In this document: piece after piece, positions 32,738 through 41,890 of the stretch
Layout: each line of letters begins with the position of its first letter
How positions within the stretch are numbered: position 1 is the stretch's first letter
The notes under the pieces: model-generated
What the model was told of the DNA's origin: nothing
Databases searched by the model: none
The model's input: the letters and a program-made list of their open reading frames with translations, nothing else
From: Chloroflexota bacterium
GTDB taxonomy: Bacteria > Chloroflexota > Anaerolineae > Anaerolineales > Villigracilaceae
DNA length: 64,000 bases
NCBI GenBank assembly: GCA_016234485.1
Contig: JACRBL010000023.1
Coordinates: forward strand, 1-64,000
Direction: 5' to 3'
Translations under genes and position numbers: made by a program

Positions 32738-34783
32738 TCAATCTCCCACCACTGCCCCTTCGACTTCGGGGAGTACCCCTCCGCTCACATTGTCCCGATG
32801 CACTTGCGGGAGGGCGAGCGCCTGATTACTGATCACTGACAACTGTTTACTGTTCACTACCCGCTCCCTTTTCGGCGTTTTCACATCGGGACATTTCCAG
32901 CCCTCGCCAGGATGGTCGCGGCGCACGTCAATGAAGGTGGGCAGGATGCCGCAGGCGAAGCAATTGAGGCGGCAGTCCACGCGGATCTGGCCTTCGAGCG
33001 ATTGGCGGAAATCCTGGAAGAGGAAGTTTTTCCGCACGGCGGCGGTGATGTGATCCCAGGCGAAAATTTCATCGGTGCGGCGCGGACGGTGGGTGTAGAA
33101 GGCGGGGTCGAGTCCATGCTCGGCGAAGGCGTTCATCCACACGTCGAATTTCATCTGGTCGCCCCAGGCATCGAACCTGGCGCCGTTTTTCCAGGCGGTG
33201 TAAACCACGTCGGCAAGTTTCCTATCGCCGCGCGATAAAAAGGCTTCGAGCAAAGTGTCGTCGGGTTTTGTCCACGAGAGTTTGATATTTTTGTCGCGCA
33301 GTTGGCGGCGGAGCAGATCCTGTTTGGCAAGGATGTTTTCGCGCGTGTCGCACGCCACCCATTGGAAGGGTGTCTGCGGTTTCGGTACGAAGGTGCTAAC
33401 GCCCGCGTTCAGCTTCACCCTCATGCCCGCCACTTTGCGCCCCTCGGCGATCACGCGTTTGCACAGGTCGGCAATGGCTTGCACGTCTTCGAGCGTTTCG
33501 CTTGGATGGCCGATCATGAAATAGAGTTTGATGGTCGTCCAGCCGCGCCGATAAATTTCGCGCGTGGTGTTGATGATGTCTTCGTCGGGGATGAATTTGT
33601 TGATGATGCGGCGCATCCGTTCGGTGGCGGCCTCGGGCGCGAGCGTGAAGCCAGAGCCGCGGCGGTCGCGCAATTTATCCATCAAATCCACCGAGACGGA
33701 TTCGATCCGTAACGAGGGTAGGGAGACGACCAGCTTCTTGTCTTTGAATTCTTCGCCGATGGCAGTGACCAATTCCATGATGTGTGTATAGTCGGAAGAA
33801 GAGAGCGACATCAACGCGAGTTCCTCAAAGCCCGAGGATTGGATGGCCTCGCGCGCCGCGGCGACAACTTCCTCCACGCTTCGTTCGCGGACGGGACGCG
33901 TGATCATGCCTGCCTGGCAGAATCTACACCCGCGCGTGCATCCGCGCATGATCTCCACCGAGGCGCGGTTGTGGACGACTTCGATATTCGGCACGATGAA
34001 TTTCGTGGGTGGCGGGGGCAACTTGGCGACGATGCGTTTGACGATGGGGTTGGCGATCCCCTCGGCGAGGGCGTCCATGCGCTCGATTGTGCCATCGTCC
34101 ATGTAGTGGGGTTGGTAGAAGCGGGGGACGTAGACGCCGGGGATGCGGGCTAATTCCAATAACAGGTTTTCACGTTTAAAGGTTTGAAAGTTGGAAGGTT
34201 CAAACATGCCGACCTGCAAACTTTTGAACTTTTGAACTGCATTGATAATATCGTGAATAACTTCCTCGCCCTCGCCGATAACGAACGCATCTATGAACGC
34301 GTGCATCGGTTCGGGGTTCGTGGTGGAATGTCCGCCCGCGATGACGATGGGGTGCGACAAATCGCGTTCTTCGGCGCGCAGGGGGATGCCAGCCAGGTCG
34401 AGGATATTAAGGGCGTTGGTGTAGAGAGTCTCGTACGGGAGGGTAAAGCCGAGGAGGTCGAACCCGCTCAAAGGTCGTTTTGATTCGAGCGTGTAGAGCG
34501 GAATCCCATGCTCGCGCATGAGGGCTTCCATGTCGGTCCATGGGGCGTAGGCGCGTTCAGCCAGGGCGTCTTCGCGTTGGTTGATCTGGTCGTAGAGAAT
34601 CTTGAGTCCCACGTTGGAGACGCCGATGTCGTAGATGTCGGGGAAGATGAGCGCGGCGCGCAGGGAGACGGAGTCCCAATCTTTGAGGATGCTGTTGAGT
34701 TCTCCGCCCACGTAACGGCCAGGCTTTTGTACCTTTAGGAGAATGCGGTCTAGCTTGGTTTCGATTTGTTCAGGGGTAAGCAT
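32738..34783 (-). CDS. TIGR03960-family radical SAM protein
   Basis: I take ATG 34783 (MLTPEQIETKLDRILLKVQK), giving 681 residues; it lies 7 bases after TATAAT on the minus strand, so the mRNA may be nearly leaderless. A B12-binding-like N-terminal domain is followed by the radical SAM domain with the cluster motif CTRGCRFCQAG (CxxxCxxC). A Cys-rich C-terminal part has CRLNCFACG. It pairs with TIGR03936. The last ~35 residues (KQLSVISNQALALPQ) come from a repeat rather than the family. Confidence 0.9.
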   Translation of the reverse strand: MLTPEQIETKLDRILLKVQKPGRYVGGELNSILKDWDSVSLRAALIFPDIYDIGVSNVGLKILYDQINQREDALAERAYAPWTDMEALMREHGIPLYTLESKRPLSGFDLLGFTLPYETLYTNALNILDLAGIPLRAEERDLSHPIVIAGGHSTTNPEPMHAFIDAFVIGEGEEVIHDIINAVQKFKSLQVGMFEPSNFQTFKRENLLLELARIPGVYVPRFYQPHYMDDGTIERMDALAEGIANPIVKRIVAKLPPPPTKFIVPNIEVVHNRASVEIMRGCTRGCRFCQAGMITRPVRERSVEEVVAAAREAIQSSGFEELALMSLSSSDYTHIMELVTAIGEEFKDKKLVVSLPSLRIESVSVDLMDKLRDRRGSGFTLAPEAATERMRRIINKFIPDEDIINTTREIYRRGWTTIKLYFMIGHPSETLEDVQAIADLCKRVIAEGRKVAGMRVKLNAGVSTFVPKPQTPFQWVACDTRENILAKQDLLRRQLRDKNIKLSWTKPDDTLLEAFLSRGDRKLADVVYTAWKNGARFDAWGDQMKFDVWMNAFAEHGLDPAFYTHRPRRTDEIFAWDHITAAVRKNFLFQDFRQSLEGQIRVDCRLNCFACGILPTFIDVRRDHPGEGWKCPDVKTPKRERVVNSKQLSVISNQALALPQVHRDNVSGGVLPEVEGAVVGD

Positions 34784-34813
34784 GGGCGAAATTATAACTG
34801 ACATTGTCAAATT

Positions 34814-34842
34814 AAAAACGGACGGCAGTCACCTGCCGTCCG
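34814..34842 (-). terminator. Terminator of the bactofilin-like gene
   Basis: CGGACGGCAG pairs with CTGCCGTCCG around TCAC; on the minus strand it is followed by TTTTTAATTTG. It lies between the stop at 34866 and the radical-SAM start. Confidence 0.85.
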
Positions 34843-34865
34843 ATAAACGGATCACTGAAAACGGT

Positions 34866-36215
34866 TTACGGATTACTGACCACTGGTTTCCCGAAACGCT
34901 CGCGTCCCCACAACCAGAGCGCGCCGAAGCCGAAGAGAGTGATTACAAAGTAAAGCAAGATTCCAGTGGGTTGAATTGGAAGAAGAGGAAATCGCAGGAT
35001 ATCGATTCCAGCAACAACAATTATTACGCCAACGATCATTGGCCAAATCTTGTGTTCAGCAAAGGAAGGGCTGAATAGGCCAAGCAACCATTTACCAACA
35101 AATGAGCCAAAGATGATAATTACCAGATAGGCAACGGTAAGGATGATGAAGGTCGTCATAGTAATTTGAATTGTTGAACCGATTATTAATGCACTCCACC
35201 CCAGACCGCTTAGGGTAAATGCCCAAAGTGTAATTGCAAGCAACCAAGTTGCAACAAAGATGACGGAGCCAGCAAAGATGAAAATCACTCCGCTTATAAA
35301 ACCCCAACCCAGACTTGCCCAGAATTGTGAATGTAGTTTTCCTGTGGTATTTCTCAGAAAGTTCGGGAACAGCCAGTTGAGGAGCAAGCCAACTAGAATT
35401 ACTGTGACTATTCGGCGAACCAAGTCAACAGCCCATGAAGTCACTTGTTCTCCCTTGGTGGGTTGAACTTCAATCGCTTCTGTGTGGATTTCAGGTTCGG
35501 TACGAGTCACTTTTCCGCTCACCACGCCGCTGGGAATGGGGAGTTCGAAAGCGCTGGAATAGGTGAGGTCGCCCGCGATGGTTGCGCCTTCGTCAACGGT
35601 CAAACCGCCAGGAACCGTCGGGAGGCTGATGGGACTTTGGGTCATGTACATGTTCATCGGCGGCATGTCTTCGGATTCGGCGGTCATTTCCACGTAGGCT
35701 TCCACGTTTCCGCCAAATTTACCGCGCAGTTCCAGCGCCGCCGTCCCCGCGATGACATCGCCCGCCACGTCGCCGGCCAGCAGGGCTTGTCCGCTACCGA
35801 CGACGAGATCGCCGCCGACGTGACTGCCCGCCATCGTCTCAAGCGACGCGCCCCCCGCGACCAAATCGTCGCCGATGGTCGCTTCCGTCCCGACCTGGAG
35901 GGCCGCGCCAGCGATGCGGGCGTCGTCCTTCACTTGGCCGTTGATGATGACGGTCTGCCCGGCGGCCATCAGGTCGCCTTCCACTACGCCGTTGATGGTG
36001 ATGGTCTGCCCGAAGGCCACCAGGTCGCCTTTGATGGTTCCGTCCACCACGACGGTGGCGGCGGTGATGTAGAGGTCGTCTTCTATCACCTCTCCCTTTT
36101 CGATGACAACCGTTTCACCTTCGCGGTTTTCGAATGCGCGGACAGGCGATGTAATGGCAAGCGTCAGCAGTCCGAAGACTGCGAGAATAGAAATGAGTTT
36201 TGCAAATTTCGACAT
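34866..36215 (-). CDS. Bactofilin-like beta-helix protein with signal peptide and membrane tail
   Basis: The 449-residue protein begins with a signal peptide (LISILAVFGLLTLAITSPVR). Residues about 35-225 form a beta-helix of six-residue rungs with bactofilin-like units (VVVDGTIKGDLVAFGQTITI, NGVVEGDLMAAGQTVIINGQ). After a linker come four or five hydrophobic helices (from about 270). Bactofilins normally polymerise in the cytoplasm; secretion and membrane anchoring make this an envelope variant. The region at 34866-35460 is lower in GC than the beta-helix part, which may mark a fusion. Confidence 0.82.
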   Translation of the reverse strand: MSKFAKLISILAVFGLLTLAITSPVRAFENREGETVVIEKGEVIEDDLYITAATVVVDGTIKGDLVAFGQTITINGVVEGDLMAAGQTVIINGQVKDDARIAGAALQVGTEATIGDDLVAGGASLETMAGSHVGGDLVVGSGQALLAGDVAGDVIAGTAALELRGKFGGNVEAYVEMTAESEDMPPMNMYMTQSPISLPTVPGGLTVDEGATIAGDLTYSSAFELPIPSGVVSGKVTRTEPEIHTEAIEVQPTKGEQVTSWAVDLVRRIVTVILVGLLLNWLFPNFLRNTTGKLHSQFWASLGWGFISGVIFIFAGSVIFVATWLLAITLWAFTLSGLGWSALIIGSTIQITMTTFIILTVAYLVIIIFGSFVGKWLLGLFSPSFAEHKIWPMIVGVIIVVAGIDILRFPLLPIQPTGILLYFVITLFGFGALWLWGRERFGKPVVSNP

Positions 36216-36305
36216 GGGATTCTCCTGTGGCTTGAAGCGATCAAATGCAATCCTATGTACGTTGTATCACAAAAAGGTTGCGGAGAAAATTCCACTTTTA
36301 AAAGG

Positions 36306-36335
36306 TTCGGGAGCGGAGTTGTCTCCGCTCCCGAA
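36306..36335 (-). terminator. Terminator of the metzincin-like gene
   Basis: TTCGGGAGCGGAG pairs perfectly with CTCCGCTCCCGAA around TTGT and is followed on the minus strand by CCTTTTAAAA. Confidence 0.85.
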
Positions 36336-36361
36336 AGGGTGAAACTTAGGTGGGTGAAATT

Positions 36362-38239
36362 TTAGTTATCCGGGAAGCGGATCGGGTCGCCTTCGCGCGG
36401 CACGTTGGGGTTGACAACGCTGGGCGCGACGGGCTGAGCCGCATCGGGGGTCGGCACGCCGAGGATGGCGGCGGCTTTGGATAACTGCCAGTACGCCATT
36501 TTGGCGTAACCAGCGGCCTTGGTGTAGAACCAGCCATCATAGGAGGCCATGGCGGCGGTGGCGTAGTCGTCGGCGCTGCTCACATAGCCCGCGACCGACG
36601 CGAAGTTCGGGTGGGCGGCGAGGGCGGCATAGAGTTCATTGGACCAGTTCATGTAGCCAGCGAACTCCCAGCGACCGAGGTTGTCCATGTTGAACCTGCC
36701 AAATTCACTCGTGAGGTTCATGTAAGACATGACGGTGTGGCTCTCATCGCCCGATTGGGCAAAGTAGAGAGGGCCGCTTGCGCCGAAATCAATATCGTAT
36801 TCGGCGTCGTAGCCATCATGCGGATGCGAGAACCCGAAGTGATGGCCGCCTTCATGGATGGCGGTGTCTGTGAAGCCATAACCGAGGGCGCGATATTCAG
36901 CCGCGCCAAATTCAAAGACGTAGCTGGGTGTGCCATCAATCCAGTTGTCGTCCGCGAAGCCGAGCAAGCCATACTGGCCGCCCAATTTAGCCGCGGTGGT
37001 GTTGAAGGCGTGGATGGGGAACACGTAGTCGCGGGTGCGGTAGGGGGGGATGTACTTGTCGTAGTTCGTGTCGAAGTAGCAGAACAACTGGGCAAAGGGC
37101 GTGCCATAGGCATTCCAGCAGTCGTTTGCGCTGCTCAACCCGGCGAAGATGCGGAAGGCCTTCTTGGCGCCCGCGTCAATCGGGTTCACGTCGGTCATCT
37201 GGGTGGACCAAACATAGTACGGTTGCATGGCCTTGAATTCTTCGGTCACCATGGCGGTGTTCATCCAGGACGTACCGTTGCTGGCGGGATCATCTTCCAT
37301 CATATTGACATGGGTGATCTTGCGACCATTCACGCTCGGCGTGGTAGCCATGGGGTCGTAGAGTGGGGAGCCTGTGAAAAGCATGTCGATCGCGACGAAG
37401 CGGGTCACGAGGCCAAGGTCGCCGCCAAGTTCGGCAGGATCGCGATAGCCAGCGGCATCGTATTCCCAGATAGCAGGCAGACGATAGTCGGCGACGGAGT
37501 CGCCATCGAGGTCGGCGTCATCCACATTGTAGGAACCAGCCCAAGCTTCGGGGCCGGCGGAGAGATCGTAGAACCACAAGCGGCTGTTGCTACCGCCCCA
37601 CGCCATCATCTTGCGGGAACCGCGCGCCAGGCCGAAGTTGTAGCCCGTATCAGGATCGGACTCGTCGGTCTTGGTGTAGACGTGGAAGCGGAAGTCGGGG
37701 CGGTCATACCAGTTGATGAACACGATGGTGTAGGAGTTGGCTGAGAAGCCCAGGTTCTTGTTCAACCAGTTTTCAACGGTCGGCGCGTCGATCCACAGCA
37801 CAGGCGCGGTCACGTTCATAATATTGTTGACCTGGTCGTTATAGGCCTGCTGGTAGAAATTCAAACCGCGGTCTGTTCCTTTGAACTTCAGGAAGGTGAA
37901 GAACTTATTGTTGAACGCGGCGGACTTGAAAATATATTTGTAGTTAAAGTTGTACTTCAAGCCCATGTCTCGGCCTTCAATCCCGTAGAACGCCGGGTAG
38001 CGAACAATTGGCGTGTAGGTGGCCGGAAGCCAGGACTTGTAATCCGCCATGTTGATATCGGCCGCATCGTAACCAATGAAGACGACATTGATCCGAACGT
38101 TTTGAGCAAACACTTGCGCCTGACCGGGCGTCAGCGGTCCCGCCTCTTTCGCTTCCGGTTTGGTGGCAGAAGCGGTCCCCGTCAGGGCGAGCGAAAGCAC
38201 AATTACGATGCTAAGCAATACGATGAATTTTCTTTTCAT
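36362..38239 (-). CDS. Secreted metzincin-like metalloprotease
   Basis: The start at 38239 follows CAGGAG and gives 625 residues. A signal peptide (FIVLLSIVIVLSLALTGTAS) leads into a large unassigned N-terminal region. The zinc motif HEGGHHFGFSH (HExxHxxGxxH) at about 460 and VMSYMN downstream (Met-turn) define a metzincin. Ca-binding-like DADLDGDSVADYR occurs at about 243-255. It is probably extracellular. It has no DNRLRE domain and no riboswitch, unlike the protease at 27937. Confidence 0.85.
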   Translation of the reverse strand: MKRKFIVLLSIVIVLSLALTGTASATKPEAKEAGPLTPGQAQVFAQNVRINVVFIGYDAADINMADYKSWLPATYTPIVRYPAFYGIEGRDMGLKYNFNYKYIFKSAAFNNKFFTFLKFKGTDRGLNFYQQAYNDQVNNIMNVTAPVLWIDAPTVENWLNKNLGFSANSYTIVFINWYDRPDFRFHVYTKTDESDPDTGYNFGLARGSRKMMAWGGSNSRLWFYDLSAGPEAWAGSYNVDDADLDGDSVADYRLPAIWEYDAAGYRDPAELGGDLGLVTRFVAIDMLFTGSPLYDPMATTPSVNGRKITHVNMMEDDPASNGTSWMNTAMVTEEFKAMQPYYVWSTQMTDVNPIDAGAKKAFRIFAGLSSANDCWNAYGTPFAQLFCYFDTNYDKYIPPYRTRDYVFPIHAFNTTAAKLGGQYGLLGFADDNWIDGTPSYVFEFGAAEYRALGYGFTDTAIHEGGHHFGFSHPHDGYDAEYDIDFGASGPLYFAQSGDESHTVMSYMNLTSEFGRFNMDNLGRWEFAGYMNWSNELYAALAAHPNFASVAGYVSSADDYATAAMASYDGWFYTKAAGYAKMAYWQLSKAAAILGVPTPDAAQPVAPSVVNPNVPREGDPIRFPDN

Positions 38240-38417
38240 TTTATTCTCCTGAATATTTAGGTGAACTTGCTTATTCATGCTGGATTGCAATTGACCATTT
38301 TTCTTTATTCTCAAATGACTCTAACGACCACCTCCTATGCTTTTCTGATTGAATACGATCCATTCAACGATCTCAATTTTAGGACAGAATATAAACTTGT
38401 CAAGTATTTGTGATGTT

Positions 38418-39098
38418 TTAGGGAAGAACTCGAAAACGTTTTGTAATTTCTCGTTTTAGGATCTCGACCGCGCGTGAATGACCTTTTTCCTGCGCCAGGT
38501 CAACCGGTCTTTGTCCATTGTTCGCTTTTATATGCAAGTCGGCTCCTGCCATGATGAGTAACTGGATGGACTCGAGGTCGCCGTTTTGGGCCGCGGCGTG
38601 CAGGGGAGTGAACCCGCCTCGCTCGCGGACATTGGGCTGGGCTCCGTTTTTGAGCAACATCTTCACGATGGCCGTGTGGCCGCCCGCTGTGGCTGATTGA
38701 AGCGGCGTGACCGTCAACTCATTGTTTGACGCGGCGTTTATCTGCGCGCCGGCCCTAACGAGGTATTCCGCCGCTTCCGCATGGCCGAAGAAACAGGCCA
38801 GCCCCAGCGGTTGGAATCCGTCGTCGGCGAAGGAATTGACCAGATCGGGGGTGCGCGCCAAAAGTCGGACGAGATGCGTGGTGCGTCCTGTGGCCGCGGC
38901 TTCAAATACGTTCAGCGTCACAGTTTTGTCGGCCAAAAATTCTGCCAGTTGGGCTTCGAGGCAATAGGCCGCCACCAACACCGGGCTGAGGCCATGATTT
39001 CTTGCGTGAATAAGGCTCGCATCCAGAAGAAGCATGCGTACCACTTCTTCGCGATTCCCCGCACGGATCGCGTCAAAAAAGGCTTGTGACATATTCAT
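38418..39098 (-). CDS. Ankyrin-repeat protein
   Basis: The 226-residue protein consists of five or six ankyrin units (DDGFQPLGLACFFGHAEAAE, ELTVTPLQSATAGGHTAIVK, RGGFTPLHAAAQNGDLESIQ, ANNGQRPVDLAQEKGHSRAV). GAGGGG precedes the ATG. No signal peptide. It should act as a protein-binding scaffold in the cytoplasm; the partner is unknown. Confidence 0.92.
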   Translation of the reverse strand: MNMSQAFFDAIRAGNREEVVRMLLLDASLIHARNHGLSPVLVAAYCLEAQLAEFLADKTVTLNVFEAAATGRTTHLVRLLARTPDLVNSFADDGFQPLGLACFFGHAEAAEYLVRAGAQINAASNNELTVTPLQSATAGGHTAIVKMLLKNGAQPNVRERGGFTPLHAAAQNGDLESIQLLIMAGADLHIKANNGQRPVDLAQEKGHSRAVEILKREITKRFRVLP

Positions 39099-39145
39099 AT
39101 TATACCCCTCACGCTCGCGTTCCTGAATTGCTTTTTAATGCGCCG

Positions 39146-41650
39146 TCAACCATTTTTCTTCCTCAAATACTCGATGATGCTCCGCGCCGCGCGCCGACCT
39201 TCGAGCGAACAACGATCGGCCGTTTCGACTCCGCGCAGGAGATTCCCCGCCGCGAAGACTCTTGCCGCCGACGTGCGATACGCCGCGTCCACCTCGGGTC
39301 CGCGCGTGACGGGAGAGAGGGCGAGGCCGCCCGATCGTGCCAGCTCGTGCTCGGGAATCCAATTCCCTGTGAAGATGAGCGTGTCGCAATCAATGTAGGA
39401 CAATTTGCCAACACTTGCCCTGCCGAAGGCGTGGGATTGTTCCAGTTCGATTCCCTCCACTCGTTTCTGCCCAACGATATTTGATATTCGGGTATTCGTA
39501 ACAATCGGCGTGCGCGTGAGAATGTCCGCGTACAACCATTTCATCGCGACGTACGGAAACTGAATCTGGTGACGCGTCTCTTCTGTGACCATCGCGGCGC
39601 ATTCCACGCCCGCCTGCCTGAGCGTGAGTAGCGCCGAAAGACTCACCAACTCCGCGCCGATGATGACCGCGCGTTTCCCGACGGGAAATTTTTCCTGATA
39701 AACGAATCGCTGTAATGAGCCAGTTGTGAAAATCCCCTGCGGACGTGCGCCCGGAATCAAGCGCGCCGAGCGCGGACGTTCGCGCACGCCCGTCGCAAGC
39801 AGGATCGCGCGGGCCTCGATTCTTCCCAACCCATTTGGCGATGTGAAGGACAGGGAATGCATCGCACCAAACGGGCCGGTGTTTTCCTGCGGGGTAAGGT
39901 GCGACGCATCCTCGCGCCCCCACCCCAAAATTGTCGTTGATGTCCGCACATCCACATCATGTTTTTCTGCCAACTCGCGATAATACTTTGCATACTTCGG
40001 CCCCGACCACATGCGCCATAAATCTTCGCGTCCAAACCCCGTGTGATGACAGAATCGCGGCATCCCGCCCGCTTCGGGTTCGCGGTCAACAACCAGCACA
40101 TCGCGAATCCCTTGCTTCTTCAATTCGATGGCGGCGTTCAATCCTGCCGGCCCGGCGCCGACGATGAGGACCTCCGTGGCAGACCTGACAGGTTTCATTG
40201 TGGCGCTGGCAGGCGGAGTGACTTGTGTATCAGACTTGACTTGTTCAATCGTGGCTGTGTGGAAACCTGTCAGGTCTTTGAGTAACGCCGCGTGACAGTT
40301 GAATCCCTGACATCGTCCCTGTGATGCGCGCGTGCGGCGACGCAGACCATCGAGAGTCGTCGCGGGGACGGGCGCGCTCATCGCGTCGCGCAATTCGCCG
40401 CGTGAGACGCGCTCGCAATGGCAGACCATCTCCGCGTAGGATGGGTCGCGGGCGAGCGCCTCTGCGTCTTGATGTGGACGAATCTGCGCCTGTCCAATAG
40501 ATGGCAATCGCACGGGTTTGAATTCGGCTTTGCGGGTCAACTCCAAGCCCGCCTCTTGCAACAGCTCGACCGCGTATTCGGCGATGCCCAGCGCGGCAGA
40601 GATTCCTGTTGAGCGAATCCCTCCGACGCACAAGTATCGTTGTTCACGGTGCATTTCAATTTGATAGTCGCTGTGTTCGGTGGCGGCGCGCAGACCAGAG
40701 TAGGTGGCGGTCACTTCTTCGTCGAGCAGTTGTGGCAGGATTTGTCGTCCCTTTTCCAGCAACATGTTCAAGCCATCGGCAGTCGTCTGCGTGGCGGACT
40801 TATCGTCCAAATCCTCCGCTGTCGGGCCGAGCAGAATATTGCCGTAGACGGTGGGGGAAATCAAAACGCCTTTTGTGATTGAAGTCGGCACAGGCAAGAG
40901 CACATGATTGACCAGCGGCCGCGCCAGCTTGTCATAAACGATCAACTGTCCGCGCCGCGGCGTGACTTTGAACTGGCGATGCCCAAACAGGTTGTTGACT
41001 TCGTCCGAGCCGAGTCCCGCCGCGTTGACGATGTAGCGCGCCTGAATCGTTTGGGTGGTGGACGATAGACCATTGACGATCAACCATGGTTCATCGTCTG
41101 TTGTCCGTGGTCGAATCTCTTTTACCGCAAAATTGAACATCGTTTCCGCCCCATTTTCCACCGCCTGATACGCGCACGCCAACGGGACAGAATACGTGCA
41201 GAGAATCCCCTCGCCCGGTACGAATAGTCCGCCCAGCGCGTTGGGATTGATGCGCGGCTCACGCTGGCGAATCTCATCGGCGGAAATGATTTGCACATCC
41301 ATCTCGCCGTTGTCATGTGCTTTCTTCAACAACTTTGGCAGAGACTCGAACTGCTCCTGATTCCAGGCGATGAGCAGACCGCCGAGACGCTCGTGCGCGA
41401 TGTTGGCTTCGGGCAGGAACGTCTCCATGAGTTTGTAACTGCGTTTGAGCAGAGTCGCTTCCAATGAGCCGGGCGTGGCGTCGTAGCCCGTGTGCCAGAT
41501 GGCGGTGCTGGCTTTCGAGGTTCCCATCCCTACGTCGGGGTTGGAATCCAGTAACACGACTTTCAAGTCGTAGCGCGAAAGTTCGCGGGCGATGGCGCAT
41601 CCCACCGCGCCCGCGCCGACGATGGCGATGTCGTAGGTTGTGTTAGTCAT
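39146..41650 (-). CDS. Fused GlpA-type oxidoreductase, BFD-like [2Fe-2S] and NAD/FAD oxidoreductase
   Basis: The start at 41650 gives 834 residues. Residues 1-380 are a FAD-dependent DAO domain (IAIVGAGAVGCAIARELSRY), as in anaerobic glycerol-3-phosphate dehydrogenase. About 405-460 is a BFD-like cluster-binding domain (MVCHCERVSRGELRDAM, then QGRCQGFNC). About 493-834 is a second flavoprotein domain (EVLIVGAGPAGLNAAIELKK) like HcnB or sarcosine oxidase alpha. In most bacteria these are two genes. It lies downstream of glpK, separated by a repeat, which supports a glycerol-3-phosphate role. Confidence 0.88.
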   Translation of the reverse strand: MTNTTYDIAIVGAGAVGCAIARELSRYDLKVVLLDSNPDVGMGTSKASTAIWHTGYDATPGSLEATLLKRSYKLMETFLPEANIAHERLGGLLIAWNQEQFESLPKLLKKAHDNGEMDVQIISADEIRQREPRINPNALGGLFVPGEGILCTYSVPLACAYQAVENGAETMFNFAVKEIRPRTTDDEPWLIVNGLSSTTQTIQARYIVNAAGLGSDEVNNLFGHRQFKVTPRRGQLIVYDKLARPLVNHVLLPVPTSITKGVLISPTVYGNILLGPTAEDLDDKSATQTTADGLNMLLEKGRQILPQLLDEEVTATYSGLRAATEHSDYQIEMHREQRYLCVGGIRSTGISAALGIAEYAVELLQEAGLELTRKAEFKPVRLPSIGQAQIRPHQDAEALARDPSYAEMVCHCERVSRGELRDAMSAPVPATTLDGLRRRTRASQGRCQGFNCHAALLKDLTGFHTATIEQVKSDTQVTPPASATMKPVRSATEVLIVGAGPAGLNAAIELKKQGIRDVLVVDREPEAGGMPRFCHHTGFGREDLWRMWSGPKYAKYYRELAEKHDVDVRTSTTILGWGREDASHLTPQENTGPFGAMHSLSFTSPNGLGRIEARAILLATGVRERPRSARLIPGARPQGIFTTGSLQRFVYQEKFPVGKRAVIIGAELVSLSALLTLRQAGVECAAMVTEETRHQIQFPYVAMKWLYADILTRTPIVTNTRISNIVGQKRVEGIELEQSHAFGRASVGKLSYIDCDTLIFTGNWIPEHELARSGGLALSPVTRGPEVDAAYRTSAARVFAAGNLLRGVETADRCSLEGRRAARSIIEYLRKKNG

Positions 41651-41734
41651 GGGGAATCCTGTTGCGTACTTCATATTGCGTATTGCGTGGAGTGTGGTAC
41701 GCGGCGCATAATCTTTGAATGTGTAGCGCTACGA

Positions 41735-41890
41735 AAACCCCGAAGGGGTGACCTGATTATAGAATTACATCATGGGATGTGGTCAACCCCGGAGGGGTGA
41801 AATTGAATTGCCGGGAATATGCCATCCCATCGGGATTGTTTGCCCGACAAGTCGTTCGTTACAATCATTTCATTCCTTCGGGATTGTGAT
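41735..41890. repeat. Palindromic repeat family B, copy 1
   Basis: CCCCGAAGGGG, CCCCGGAGGGG and AATCCCGAAGG-type units recur here (the last on the minus strand). The right end forms the last codons and stop of glpK. Other copies: 53073-53175 and 54945-55013. Confidence 0.8.
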
